From positions 122,152,270 through 122,216,269 of the forward strand of contig CM076995.1 of the NCBI GenBank assembly GCA_039090855.1: a stretch of 64,000 bases of DNA, written 5' to 3'. The notes under the pieces were generated by a model. The model was not told the origin of the DNA. It did not search any database and saw only the letters and a program-made list of their open reading frames with translations. Below, one piece after another: positions 1 to 10,603 of this stretch. How positions within the stretch are numbered: the stretch's first letter is position 1; each line of letters opens with the position of its first letter. Made by a program: the position numbers and the translations under genes. Source of the stretch: Macrothele yani (Eukaryota > Arthropoda > Arachnida > Araneae > Macrothelidae).

Positions 1-935
1 GCACTAATGGCACACTTGAAATTGTATTTATGGGAGTCTGAGTGCTTCTCAGTTGCCGTCTGAATGGTCCCTTTGTTGCTAAGCGGACCCCCAGAAACGA
101 TATCCCTAATTCCTCTGTGCCCACCCAGACAAAGAGAATTACACGACTTCCCCAATTAAAAATAAGTTAGTTTTCCAATTAATTTACAATAGGCCAAATA
201 TTTAATTTAATTATCAACATAATTTAACCACGCCTATCAAGTCCGTCCCCCTTTTTAATAGTGACTAATTTAGACCTAATTCTTGCATCAATATATTCAG
301 ATGCGCATCAACAGATTTCCATATAAAATTCATTTCATTTTCAGTAAAAATGCACCTTCTACGCCATCCTTGGGACTTTGCAGCATTGTGCACATCAATA
401 CGGTGATAATCCTATCTACTGAAGACAAATATTTACTGTTCATATAGGGTTCAAATCAGAGCCTGGATCATTCATATGCATCGTCATTCCGTTGAAGTGA
501 GCCAGATTTAGTCCCTAGTTTAACCAGTTATCTCAGATGGAGTCAGTGAAGTGAACAGCAAAAAAAAAAAAAAAAAAAAAAAGAGTTACACTTGAGCAAC
601 CAAAGTCTTCTGGTAATACGAGTATCATTCACAAACAATGTTTCGTTCAACAGTGAACTGGCCTTTTAGTTCAATTTGTCGACCAAATATTTTTGGAATG
701 GATAAGCTGGGAGCAGATCGTGCGCAAAGTAATTATTAATATTTTTATCAATAAATAAGTCCCCTACAAGCTGGATATCAGCTCAAAATATTTGGCTGCT
801 CTCAGTCAAAAAATATTTGTTCGCTGACGGTCAATTTCTAGAGCCATGCGTAGTAGCGATTCCTATTGCCTACAGTTGCAGTTCCCTCTTTATGGAACTT
901 TGTCTTTCATCTGTAGGCTCGCATCTGACCAAAAG
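1..935. other. AT-rich intergenic DNA, no gene seen
   Basis: No open frame with recognisable protein similarity on either strand. A 23-base A run lies at 560-582 and could be the tail of an old retroposed sequence, but I recognise no body upstream of it. The stretch ends at the TA dinucleotide flanking the mariner element that follows. Confidence 0.6.
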
Positions 936-937
936 TA

Positions 938-2151
938 CAAGGGCTGTCCGCATAGTAATGACTCTTGGCAAATAACTATTCTGTCAGTTGAGATCTTTCA
1001 ATAAAGGTCAGTATGAAAACCATCAAAATCTGCTGAATGTGACGATGTGACTCCAAAGAGTACCTCGCTGAAATCAAGTTTTTACGTCATCGTTCAGTAT
1101 AACATGAGTAACCAGATTCTTCGAAATGTTGTTTGGCCTCGAATTTCACAACCTATTTAACTTCAACTGTATTTTCAAAACGTTAGTCACGGAAGGCTAA
1201 GCTTCACTGTACCGAACAGTTGAAAGTCAGAAGGTGCCAAATCAGGGCGGTATAGCGAACGTGAGATTACTGTCCAGCCCATTTTGACAATGGCCTGAGA
1301 TATTTCAAGTGAGGTGTGAGATCTAGCACTCTCGTGGTGTAGGAGGACAGAACGAAGATGCGTCCGTGGTCTCATCTTGCAGACAGCTTTTTCAGCTTCT
1401 TTTGCGTCTCAGTGCAGCGAGAACTGTTGGAAATGCCACCTTGTTCAACAAAATCAACAAGAATGGTACTTCTGACATTTGAAAAAATTGCCATCATCCC
1501 TCTTTTTTGTTGAACTCTGTGTTTTGACATTCTTAAGCTTAGGCGAGGTCGTGTGCCGTCGTTCAATAGACTACGCTTTTGTCTTTGGGTCATAAAGGAG
1601 AGCCCAGATTTCATCTCCGATTACCACACTGGAAAGAATTAATTGGGGTTACTTGGTTGAAATCTTTTTTCACACTCTTTCCTATATCAAAGGAGACGAA
1701 TCATTGTTTCCACAGCACTATGACCACAATGTTGTGCATCACATTTCTTCCGAATGTTCACACGTCGAACAATACGAACGAGTTCATCAAATTGCCATTG
1801 GTTCTTGATGACTACCGTTGAAAATTTTCCGTTCCGTTGTTTGTCACCACTGATGTTTCTCCTACTCTAAACCTCTTCATACATCTTCTGACACTGCTTA
1901 CGTCGATTTTTTTGTTTCAATAAACTTTTCAGTCTCATTTGTATCTCCGTCGCCTTACAAATTTCCATTTCCAGAAACTCAATAATAGCACTTTGGTTTA
2001 GACAAATATCTATCCTTTGAGTTGATCAGTCAAAACACAAAAGTGTTACATTTGCTCAGAAGGTCTGTCGAGATTTATACGAACTTTCATAAATATTTTC
2101 GGAATTACAGGAACTATTAGCAAAACGGCATTACTATTGGGACGACTCTAG
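938..2151 (-). mobile_element. mariner-family DNA transposon, decayed, both ends present
   Basis: The left end begins CAAGGGCTGTCCGCATAGTA (938). The right end is its imperfect reverse complement, reading inward from 2151. About 19 of the terminal 25 bases match. TA dinucleotides flank both ends (936-937 and 2152-2153), as expected for the TA target duplication of Tc1/mariner elements. The length of 1,214 bp is normal for mariner. The coding strand is minus. Seen: ends, TA flanks and transposase motifs. Inferred: a single ancient insertion. Confidence 0.8.
1187..1950 (-). pseudogene. mariner transposase pseudogene
   Basis: This is the remains of the cut-and-paste transposase of the surrounding element. 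At 1187-1375 the minus strand reads a block with LLHHESARSHTS followed by YRPDLAPSDFQLFG, the mariner catalytic region (normally HDNARPH and YSPDLAPSDYHLF, spaced for a D34D catalytic triad). The second aspartate position reads HHES rather than HDNA, so a catalytic residue is lost. At 1372-1614 a different frame gives the block upstream of it, with QKRGMMAIFSNVRSTILVDF resembling the mariner strand before the second Asp. The N-terminal half (to about 1950) is too degraded to align by eye. Several frameshifts exist and no intact product is possible. Confidence 0.65.
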
Positions 2152-2239
2152 TATTATTCAATTCCTTTGCCATCCTCGAACCTCCACTTAAAATGTGGTA
2201 CATGATTTTTAAAAGTGCATAACTGCGCATGTTTCTAAG

Positions 2240-2790
2240 TATCTTTCTACTTTCTTCCATTTCATCATTATTTCAGCAAATTTTAGTTTATTTTCCAAAC
2301 ATTTTGTCACTGCCCAAGTCTCGGGACTCTATTTCATATCTGCTCTTCTGTGGACTTGAAAATCCGACTTTGCATCCTCATTGCCTTCTTTCTATGTATA
2401 ACACAGTACGATTCATGTTTTTTCGTAGTTATTCCACCCTGTTAGAAATCTATGTATTCCGATCTCAATCTAGTTATTCCACCATGCTAGCAATAATCTC
2501 CTCCACTGATATGGAACAGCTTCTTGCAAAACTATGAATACACTCCTTCTTCATAAAGAGGTATCAACACGCTACTTCTCCATTCATCTGGCATAACTTG
2601 TTGCTAAACTATCGGCACACCCCTTGTTTATAAAGAGGTGTCAATACACCAGTTCTCCAATCATCTGGTCTAGTTCCTCTTTTAAATGTATTTTTCATTC
2701 AATCCACGATATCGACTCCCTCTTTGATCAATGCTTCCGGCATTCCCACGAAGCAATGCTTTTCTGCCTTTCAAGGTTTTTTTTTTGTGT
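2240..2790 (-). pseudogene. non-LTR retrotransposon reverse transcriptase fragment
   Basis: On the minus strand, near 2655-2625, the translation reads RPDDWRTGVLTPLYKQG, and near 2590-2555 it reads MPDEWRSSVLIPLYEEG. Both resemble the RT finger block of LINE elements (W-xx-ø-xx-PLYKKGD). The block occurs twice because about 76 bp is tandemly duplicated (around 2529-2604 and 2605-2680). The surrounding sequence has many stops. The clade cannot be assigned. This is an old, internally duplicated LINE piece and the 5' and 3' limits are uncertain. Confidence 0.5.
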
Positions 2791-2801
2791 GTGTGTGTGT
2801 G
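2776..2801. repeat. T-run plus (GT)n microsatellite
   Basis: A run of T is followed by eight GT dinucleotides. Confidence 0.9.
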
Positions 2802-2959
2802 CCCTGGACCTATGTGATGAGGGATGGTATATATGATAAACTGCAGCACATTTGGTACGAGACGCGCCTCCCGTTAAGATGCTGATAGCAATGCACACGA
2901 GAAGGTGTTTCCCATCATCGTTCGGGCTGCGGTCGTCCTCGAGTGACTTCGAATCGAGA

Positions 2960-3740
2960 TGATCGGCATGTTCGGATGATGAATGCCAATATATGCGACT
3001 GCGACAAACCGACATATATCTAATGATCAGAGGACAAAGGGGGCACCGTCGTTATCTGCGACCAGTGGCATTCATTGGCGCGTGCATAAAGCTGGAATGC
3101 CAGGCATACGCCCTCCTCTTTGCACACAGCTCAATCAAATCTACAGGCACCCCCAGATTGAAGTGATGCAACGAATAAGCGACTGGCATGACATATGTCA
3201 AAATATCGTTTTCATGGGTGAGATCTGCATCTTCCTGGCATAGAACAATGGACGTGACACAACATACCGGCAAAAGAGCTTCCACGTCGCATATGGTTGA
3301 CCGCTATACAATGCCCATTGGTGGAATCCTAATGTGTGGCGTTACGTTCTACGACAGTTGGGCATTGAGAGAGTAATTTAATTACGCAGAGGTGTGTGAT
3401 AGCCACCTTTTCCCCCTCCCTGTGGTTTTACCAGTCTTCTAGAGCACATCAGACGCCGCATCCCAGTACGACAATGTCACACCACACACCGCACACGCTG
3501 TTCAACAGTGTCTTCAAGCAGTTCCTGTGCTACTATCGCCATGCCAGTTGTGTGATCTAGTACCGATGGAGCAGGTCTGGGATGTTATTAACGGCATCTG
3601 AAAACAGAGCTCACTCTAGCGAATAAGGTGACAAATCTTCAAATACATAAAATCTGGAGAGCCATCGACCAGGGCGTTATTAGCACAATTCCTAACGCAT
3701 CATTAGCACAATTCCTAACGCTCTGAGTGCTTTTTGTATT
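2960..3740 (+). pseudogene. Tc1-like transposase pseudogene
   Basis: This is an extensively mutated Tc1 transposase relic read by eye on the plus strand. HWRVHKAGMPGIRPPL with a following histidine-rich linker (about 3075-3150) corresponds to the Tc1 linker. RISDWHDICQNIVFMGEI (about 3172-3225) corresponds to W-x-NIVFSDESRF with the first Asp lost. GGILMCGVTFYDSWAL (about 3322-3370) matches the GVMVWGAISYDSRS block. QYDNVTPHTAHAVQQC (about 3461-3510) matches QQDNARPHTA with the second Asp kept. MEQVWDVING (about 3567-3597) matches IEHVWD, including a glutamate. Frames change between blocks. No terminal inverted repeats were identified. Confidence 0.6.
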
Positions 3741-3765
3741 GTCCCACGTGGCCGCCACACCTCAT

Positions 3766-3954
3766 CCTAGCATCTAGGTATCCACCTCACTAACATGTTA
3801 TCCTAGCATCTAGGTATCCACCTCACTAACATGTTATCATAGCATCTAGATATCCACCTCACTAACATGCTATCCTAACATCTGGGTATCCAACTCACTA
3901 ACATGCTATCCTAGCATCTAGGTATCCACCTCACTAACATGTTATCCTAGCATA
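3766..3954. repeat. 36-bp minisatellite, five copies plus a partial
   Basis: The unit starts CCTAGCATCTAGGTATCCAC and repeats exactly every 36 bases from 3766 to 3945, with a nine-base partial copy after it. Copies differ by one to four substitutions. It abuts the 3' end of the decayed Tc1 relic. The unit contains the palindrome CTAGCATCTAG (imperfect). No protein reading is implied. Confidence 0.95.
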
Positions 3955-5545
3955 TTGTTGCTATGAAAACCATCGCAGACGCAAAATTTACACACTGACA
4001 ATGAAGGAAGAAAAAAAAATTTAAATAATGAATGAAACAGCATTTATTTCGATTTTCTTGCTTCTGCGTCGTGTGATCGTTAATTTTCAGTTTCGCAAAA
4101 GACTAGCGAGATTTTTTCTCTTTAAATAATTTTTACATGCAATTTTAGAAACAGCAAAATATTTACACAAATTCTTGAAGAGACAGATAATTCTTCTTCA
4201 GATGTCATTTAAGGTCTTAACATTCTTGGAAGAAATTCATGATTTGGAATCATTAATAAGTGATACTGCCATTTTTCATTTAAACGTCACATCAAACTCC
4301 AAGTATCCTTGAAAATTTGTACTTCCTTTACTTATTTTTGTTTTGCAATTAATGAACCTACGAGGAAAAGACCGAGGAAAATTCGCACCATTTTCAATTT
4401 GCATAACTGAATAACTTCAAACATTTAATTCGTGGTTTCGACACCTTTCATCTCATAGAAGAAGGACAAGATGGTGTTGAAATCAGATTTTATGACAGTA
4501 ATTTTGCAAGTAAATGAAGCTGAAGTGAGGCATAAGTCTCGGCTCACCTACCGCAGGTACACCAGAAGGAAAACTAATTTCACGTGGACCTTTTGGAGGA
4601 AGCCAACGATTTAGAGATCATTTATAATACGAATAACATAAATTACAAAAAAAGCTGGAAGGAGCTGAGACGGAAAATGACAAGTGGCATGAAACACTCG
4701 TATGTTTTATTATGTCAAAGGTACGTTGACAAATGCTAGATTGTACGTAGAAAATGCAGTCTGCACTATAGTTAGTGACATACGTGTGCGAAAAAATTAA
4801 TGAAGAGTCAAGAATTCAAAATCAATTTGTCATGGAGACAACCTGATCACAGGTAATGCTAAGAGTTTTGAATGTGATTAACGAGCAACAAATGTCAAAT
4901 TCTTAATGACGAAAACTCTAAGCACCCGCGAGTTAAGATACCCAAGTAAAAGCCTCCGGTCAAATGAAAGGCTGTCGGAATCTCCATCCACGAAGACAAA
5001 TGCAGCCCAGGGCAGCATTTTGGTCTTTCAGTCCATATTCTATGGTTAAGAGCCGTCCAACTGAATATTAGCGTGCTAGAATAATTGAGTACCGCGAGTG
5101 ATGTCCGAACGGTATGCGGATATTCAAATAAAAATAACTCATGTTTTCAGCGTCTTGTAGCTTAATCTCTTTGTAGAGACTAGCTTGTTCGTATTTTTGT
5201 TTTTGGAATGAACCAGTTCTTGCTATCTATTCATAGATGTGTGAATCAATCTTCCAAAGTGCATGTAATGTGGGAAGCACGAAGGTTGGCTCAAACTGAC
5301 TGGGAGATCAACGGTATGTTGTGTGCCTGATCAGTGAAATTCATTAGTGAGCCCTTACATCTGGGCGTTCACCTTTGAGCAGTAAAACAAGCGATGCCTT
5401 TACAAACAACCTGGTTGAAGATTGAATTATTGAGCGTGCATACCTAAATTAAGCAAAACAAAGAGAAAAAAAGCGAAATGTGGATTTTTTAAATCTTTTC
5501 GAGATAAGAAAATTTTATCGGTAAGATTTACTACATTTACATCCA
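3955..5545. other. AT-rich intergenic DNA, no gene seen
   Basis: No recognisable coding blocks on either strand. The sequence is unique-looking apart from short A and T runs. Confidence 0.5.
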
Positions 5546-6165
5546 GTATTAACTCTTCATTATTCAAAGACTAATGTAATCTGATTTCCGAAGATGAACC
5601 TCATTTCATCGCTAAACTAAATTCATGTGAAATATCACTCGACTCATCGAAACTTCGCAGAGTTCGAGGATCATCTTTTGATACAATAACAACGTAGGTT
5701 TAAGTCCCTTACGTTTTTCCTTAATCAGAAAGCGATACTTAAAGCTCTATAGAACTACCTATACTGTACTTTTAAATTCATGCGAATCTCATTTGACTCA
5801 TCGCCACGTCGCGGAGTTCGATGAACATCCTTTGATACAATAACAAAGTACACTGAGTGATGACTAAATTATGACCACCTATCTAATACCTTGTAGGTCC
5901 TCCTTTCGCCCTCAGTACAGCAGCTGTCCGACTTGGCATCGATTCAATAAGATGCCGGAAGCAGTTGGAAGGTATGGCTACCTAAGATGTGTGTAATGCG
6001 GACTTTATAAGGGTATGGAGGTCATTAGTGTATCCAGACGCCAGATCTACCGTTCCGTAGCGTCTCACAAGTGCCCTAATGGATTGATATCGGAGGAGTT
6101 TGGAAGCCAATCGATATGCTGAAAGTCAGAACTGTGTTCCTCAATCCATTCATGCGCAATATTTG

Positions 6166-6663
6166 ACCTGTGGCTGAGCGCATTGCCATCTTGGAAGACA
6201 ACATTGGACCTGTGGCTGGGCGCTTTGTCATTTTGGAAGACAACATTGGACCTGTGGCTGGGCGCATCGTCATCTTGGAAGACAACATTGGACCTGTGGC
6301 TGGGCGCATTGTCATTTTGGAAGACAACATTGGACCTGTGGCTGTGCGCTTTGTCATTTTGGAAGACAACATTGGACCTGTGGCTGGGCGCATCGTCATC
6401 TTGGAAGACAACATTGGACCTGTGGCTGGGCGCATTGTCATTTTGGAAGACAACATTGGACCTGTGGCTGGGCGCATCGTCATCTTGGAAGACAACATTG
6501 GACCTGTGGCTGGGCGCATCGTCATCTTGGAAGACAACATTGGACCTGTGGCTGGGCGCATTGTCGTCTTGGAAGACAACATTGGACCTGTGGCTGGACG
6601 CATTGTCATCTTGGAAGATAACATTGGACCTGTGGCTGGACGCATTGCCATCTTGAAAGACAC
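6166..6663 (-). repeat. 42-bp minisatellite made from a transposase catalytic motif, ~12 copies
   Basis: Twelve units of 42 bases, the first and last being the most diverged. Each unit encodes on the minus strand the 14 residues NVVFQDDDAPSHRS or close variants, the second-Asp block of the Tc1 DDE domain. The unit length is a multiple of three, so the transposase frame passes through. It also stays open in two plus-strand frames (6170-6826 and 6183-6656), which are by-products and not genes. Variants (GCATCG, GCATTG, GCTTTG at one position) show the copies arose by unequal exchange or slippage. Confidence 0.95.
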
Positions 6664-6725
6664 CGTCGCCATTCGGGAAAAAAGTGCAACACTACTGGGT
6701 GTACGAAGTCAGCAAGCAGTTGACG

Positions 6726-6903
6726 GTTATACATCTATTCGTCGCCGACTCAGTTCATCGAGTGCAAATTCACCGCGCGTTAATTCGTCGCAGTTACCAG
6801 TTTGCTCGCGAGGAATGTGTTCGTGACGAATTGACGTGAGATGAATTTGCACTAGACGAACTGAGTCGGTGGCGAATTAGGCACGACGAATTGACGGGGC
6901 ACT
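6726..6903. mobile_element. 178-bp foldback (MITE-like) insertion with 10-bp target duplication
   Basis: GCAGTTGACG occurs directly on both sides (6716-6725 and 6904-6913). Removing the segment plus one copy rejoins the transposase reading exactly between YRQL and LADFVHP. Inside, 6737-6774 and 6840-6878 form a long imperfect hairpin (shared CGACTCAGTTC and GTGCAAATTCA). The size, hairpin and target duplication indicate a non-autonomous insert. The superfamily is not assigned; 9-10 bp duplications occur in Mutator-like elements. Confidence 0.8.
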
Positions 6904-7929
6904 GCAGTTGACGATAGTGGACACCAGCTATACGTTGTTCCACACGCACCAGAGGTCCAAGTTCGGCAAGGTAAACATGCCCCACACCATACACCGGCCT
7001 CTACTGGCTTGCATTATGGAGTTCATGCAGGGTGGATCGAGTGCCTCATGTTGTTTGCGCCAAATAGGTACACGACCAACTACGGAGTGGAGTAAAAAAA
7101 CCGACTCATCAGACCATCACACTTTTTCCCCAGTCATCCGCCGTCCAAATTGAATGATCTTTGCACCAGGCAAGTCTTTTGCGCAGATGAACTGTGGTTA
7201 GGAGAGGATGTCGTCGGGATCGGCTGTTCTTATAGCCCACACGTGTGGACGGGAGACGCATGGTCATGACAGATACTGTTCGTTCCGGGTTGACTTATAT
7301 TGTATTGAGTAGTCAACTGTTGAACACTGTTGAGTCTGTTACGAGTGTTCGGACCTGACGCTCACCTCTCACATCAACCTTTCGCTGTCCCGTGTAAGTT
7401 TTGCCTCCGGGTCGTTGTTCGACCAACTTCACTCCAGTTCTGATACATTTTAGCTACAGTGGCTCGCAAACAGCCCATCAGTTCAGCCGTTTGGGAAATC
7501 GAGGCACCCGCTTTCCGAGCTTCCACAGTCTATCCTGTCTCAAAGTCCGACAAATCCTTCCTTTTACCTACACGCTCCGAATTTTAATACCTACTGCTCC
7601 ACTCACACCTTATATATGCTGCGTCGGTCGACTAATCGCGCCCTATTGGAAATCACGTGGTTAATGGGCCGCATCGACTTTTGATGGAGGTAGTCCGTCA
7701 TCACTCAGTGTAAGTTTAAGTGCCATATTTTTTTCCTTCCAAGCAAAACCGAAAGCACTATGGAAATACTTACACTATATCTTTAAACTCACGCTAATAT
7801 CACATGAATCCTCTTAACTTCGCCTAGTCCTAAGATCAACCTTTGATAGAATAACAAAGTAGGTTTAAGTATCTTACGTTTTTTTTAACAGAAAGCGAAA
7901 CTGAAAGCACAATAGAACTGTGATACTTA

Positions 7930-8573
7930 TACTGTGTTTTTTTAAATGTTTATTAATTTCGATACCATAATTTGGAAAATCATTAGTAATCAGTATAGCC
8001 ATGCCGCAACACAAATCACTACAAACAAATAGTGTGAAACGTTACTAAGACACAGAGTAAGTTTACTAAAAAAATAGCGTCACTTGATATTCAGAAGAAA
8101 ACGCTTTCACTAAAGAAACAAAAGGGATTAGAACGGCGAACCGTTGAATTACTTAAAACATTTGGGAATAGAACACAAAGCGTTTTCATCAGCTTAAAAT
8201 TCTGGAATCATAAAGTAATCACGATTAGAATAGATAGCTTTCAATTTATAGGAAATCAAGCAGCTTTTTTTTTTTATCTTTGTTAAGTAATAGGGACTAG
8301 AACGCAGAGCTACTAATTTGTAGAACGTCATAAGAAATCTATTATTTTCATTAAACAATGGGGATTAAAGTATTGATTTTTCAACGTCGTAAGTTATGAT
8401 CCGTTTAAAGTAGTAAGAATTTAAAAGGGGAGTTTTTAGTTGCTTTAAAGTAATCGGCATCTGAACCAAGAACTTTTGATTTGCATATTATTACAAAACA
8501 AAAGTTTACAATCGCATAATAGATTGTTTCTTTTATCGATATAAACTTTAAAGACTCCAGAAAACTACTAGTG
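7930..8573. other. degenerate AT-rich repeats, no gene
   Basis: Loosely repeated phrases (GGGATTAGAACG, GGGAATAGAACACAAAGCG, GGGACTAGAACGCAGAGC) suggest an old tandem array with units of roughly 70-130 bases. No coding content recognised. Confidence 0.4.
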
Positions 8574-8612
8574 CTCACACGCGCGCGCGCGCACACAGAC
8601 ACACACACACAA
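8574..8612. repeat. (CG/CA)n microsatellite
   Basis: A CGCGCG tract passes into CACACA directly beside the left end of the next Tc1 element. Confidence 0.85.
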
Positions 8613-8811
8613 ATATACACTGGTGTGCAAAAATTAAGGACGAAGAGGAGAAATTTGCATAACAGCGGATCGAGCAGGCAGAACGGACCGAAAGACCACT
8701 CAGGAGATAGACTAGGATCCGCTACGGTAGGGCATGCGCATATATGGAGCATGACGTAGGGGGTGGGTCGGAAGGGTATAAAGCACACGGGCGGTGTACG
8801 CTCACCAACTC

Positions 8812-9227
8812 AGCCGCGGATGGCTTAGTGGTTAGCGAGTCAGACTATCGATGCAAGGTCCTCAGGTTCGAACCTGGGCTGATCTTTCAGAGATGGCGTG
8901 ATTTACTAACAATCGCTGAATATCCGCCGTACATCGGACGAGCACGTTAAGTGACGGCCCCCAGGCTAGACCCACTGGTTAAATGGGTATCCTTTCCTGT
9001 GCCCTCTCTGAAATTCTCTCACCCTGCTGTGTGCAACATCGTACTTGTGCGGTGGCGCCATCTACTGTACTCTAATCTCACTACAAACTGTTCTGTCAAA
9101 GTCGCTAGACTTGCTCTCATTCCTTCCGTTTCTATGTCCTGCCCAAAAGGCGATCTCGCTGTAGGTGGCTGGGACCTAAACTCTACTCACTGTGGACGGA
9201 ATTCCTACAAGAAAATGACAAATACTA
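8812..9227 (+). mobile_element. tRNA-derived SINE inside the Tc1 leader
   Basis: It begins with a tRNA-like head: A-box-like TGGCTTAGTGGTTAGCGAG and B-box-like GGTTCGAACCTGG, with spacing typical of a pol III internal promoter. It is flanked by a 17-base direct repeat, TGTACGCTCACCAACTC (8795-8811) and the same with one C-to-T change (9228-9244). It lies in the untranslated leader upstream of the transposase start at 9308. The body does not match the common SINE of this window, so it is a second family. Confidence 0.8.
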
Positions 9228-9307
9228 TGTACGCTCACCAATTCGGTGAAAGCTATTGCACAGCGTACATCGGTTTGAACGACATCGAGTTCATGCCACC
9301 GTGTGAT

Positions 9308-10290
9308 ATGGCCAACAGGAAGACCAGTAGACAACATCTGGATGACTTTACCCGAGGTCGCGCGGTTGGGAAGTTGGAAGAAGGTCGAAGTGTGACTAGT
9401 GTGGCCGAGGAGTTCGGGATCACTCACAAGAATCGTTTCACGAGCTTGGAGAGTACTTCAAACGACAGGAACAGCTGTTCGAGAGTTTAGCAGTTGTCGT
9501 CCACGAGCAACCACGTTGGCGGACGACCAGTATATTGTCCTACAGGCGAGAAGAGACAGACGGAAGACAGCGGAAGAAATCGCAAGGCACAGACAACTGG
9601 ACGTCCTTTATCGCGTTTTACCGTGACCAGGAGGCTGCACAAAGGTGGTCTATTTGCACGACGACCAGTACGGTGTGAGCCATTAACGCCTGCTCATCGG
9701 AGACGGCGGTTTCTGTGGTGCCAGGAACACAAGAACTGGACACATCAGCAATGGGGTCTAGTTCTCTTTATGGATGAGAGCCCATTTAGTCTGACGAGCG
9801 ATTCTGGACGTATACTCATCTGGAGAGAGCAGGGAAAACGCAATCACACCTCCAACATCATCGAAAGGGACCGGTTTGGAGGTGGCAGAGTTCTCGTTTG
9901 GGGCGGTATCATGCTTGGTAGCCGTACTGACCTCCACATCTTCCAAGAAGGGTTAGAGGTGCTGTGGGTCCTGAGTTCCTCTTCATGAACGACAGCGCTA
10001 CACCTCATCGTACAGTGGCTGTCGCAGAGGTGTTGGAGAGTGAAGATATTCAACGCATGGATTGGCCCGCAAGGTCCTGGGACCTAAATCCAATCGAACA
10101 CGTATGGGACCTTCTCGGGAGACGCTTGGCAGCACGTCACCAGCCGCCAGCAACGATTCCGCAGCTGGGATTGGCGCTACAAGAGGAATGGGCCGCGATG
10201 CCTCAACAGCTTCTTGACAACCTCGTCCTCAGCATGAACAGACGTTGTAAATTCTGCAACGCAGTCAGGGGTGATCATATCCCCTATTAA
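9308..10290 (+). pseudogene. Tc1-like transposase pseudogene (frameshifted)
   Basis: This is a cut-and-paste transposase of the Tc1 family. The chosen start is the ATG at 9308 (MANRKTSRQHLDDFTRGRAV), a helix-turn-helix N-terminus. The ending is VRGDHIPY then TAA at 10290. The span of 983 bp, about 327 codons, is near the usual family length. At least three frame changes occur (near 9430, near 9500 and near 9960). All three catalytic positions survive: MDES within VLFMDESPFSL (9761-9793), ND within FMNDSATPHRT (about 9982-10015), and E within NPIEHVWD (about 10090-10113). An HxHK-type linker and a VLVWGGIM block lie between. It is dead by frameshift only, and is one of the better-preserved copies. 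Confidence 0.85.
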
Positions 10291-10603
10291 AAACTGGATT
10301 TTTCTTGGCAGCCGCCTGTCACATGGACGTTTCTGTCTTCTGTCCAGTTGTGCTCGAAGCTACCTTTTCAATAAAGTGTCTTTGCATCCTTTGGATTCCT
10401 TGTTTGGACGGTTATGTTCACTTGTCCCATATTTTTACATCTTGAGAATCTTATGGTATGATTTGAGTCGTTATGGAGCACTTCTGCACGACGTTACATT
10501 CGAAAAACCATCTCGTCCTTAATTTTTGCACGACAGTGTATATACACATACACATGAACCACAGTATGATAAATCCTTTCTAGAAAGGCCCGAATATAGC
10601 TGA

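Larger units (their letters stand above)
5890..7170 (-). pseudogene. Tc1 transposase pseudogene, interrupted and internally amplified
   Basis: Read from high to low coordinates, minus-strand blocks appear in the correct order. WSDESVFLLHS (first catalytic Asp; about 7115-7080) comes first, then HEALDPP and a CMVWGMFT block (about 7050-6970). GVHYRQLLADFVHPVVLHFF follows if the foldback insert is ignored. Next is VFQDGNA and then repeated VFQDDNAPSHRSN blocks (second Asp, 6660-6166). EWIEEHSSDFQHIDWLPNSS and DINPLGHL (about 6150-6070) come next; the expected catalytic Glu of PIEHLW reads Gly. The last block is MPSRTAAVLRAKGGPTRY near 5940-5890. Stops, a frameshift, the loss of the Glu and the insertion make it non-functional. 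The order and content are seen; family assignment rests on known Tc1 motifs. Confidence 0.85.
5851..7710 (-). mobile_element. Tc1-like DNA transposon with expanded internal repeat
   Basis: The left end CACTGAGTGATGAC (5851-5864) has a perfect 14-base inverted partner at 7697-7710. TA flanks lie at 5849-5850 and 7711-7712. The empty-site logic is visible: the host tandem repeat resumes immediately after the element. The total of 1,860 bp is longer than normal because of an internal 42-bp array (about 500 bp) and a 178-bp foldback insert. The transposase is on the minus strand and is dead. Confidence 0.9.
5550..7925. repeat. ~152-bp degenerate tandem repeat, split by a Tc1 element
   Basis: Unit landmarks such as ATACAATAACAA and GGTTTAAGT recur at 5681, 5835 and (with the Tc1 removed) 7847. 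This gives periods of 154 and 150 bases. The unit also carries GACTCATCG followed by CGCAGAGTTCGA. The Tc1 element at 5851-7710 sits inside one unit; the repeat continues in register directly after its right TA, which confirms a clean insertion. Confidence 0.75.
8618..10538 (+). mobile_element. Tc1-like DNA transposon carrying a SINE
   Basis: The left end CACTGGTGTGCAAAAATTAA (8618) and the right end TTAATTTTTGCACGACAGTG (to 10538) are inverted repeats with two mismatches. Each is followed inward by GGACGA or its complement. TA flanks lie at 8616-8617 and 10539-10540. Length is 1,921 bp, of which about 430 bp is a SINE plus its target duplication. The transposase is on the plus strand. Confidence 0.9.

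Noticed and set aside
6170..6826. Long plus-strand open frames (218 and 157 codons) with perfect peptide repeats
   Set aside because: They are by-products of a 42-bp repeat that is a multiple of three; the true reading is the minus-strand transposase block.
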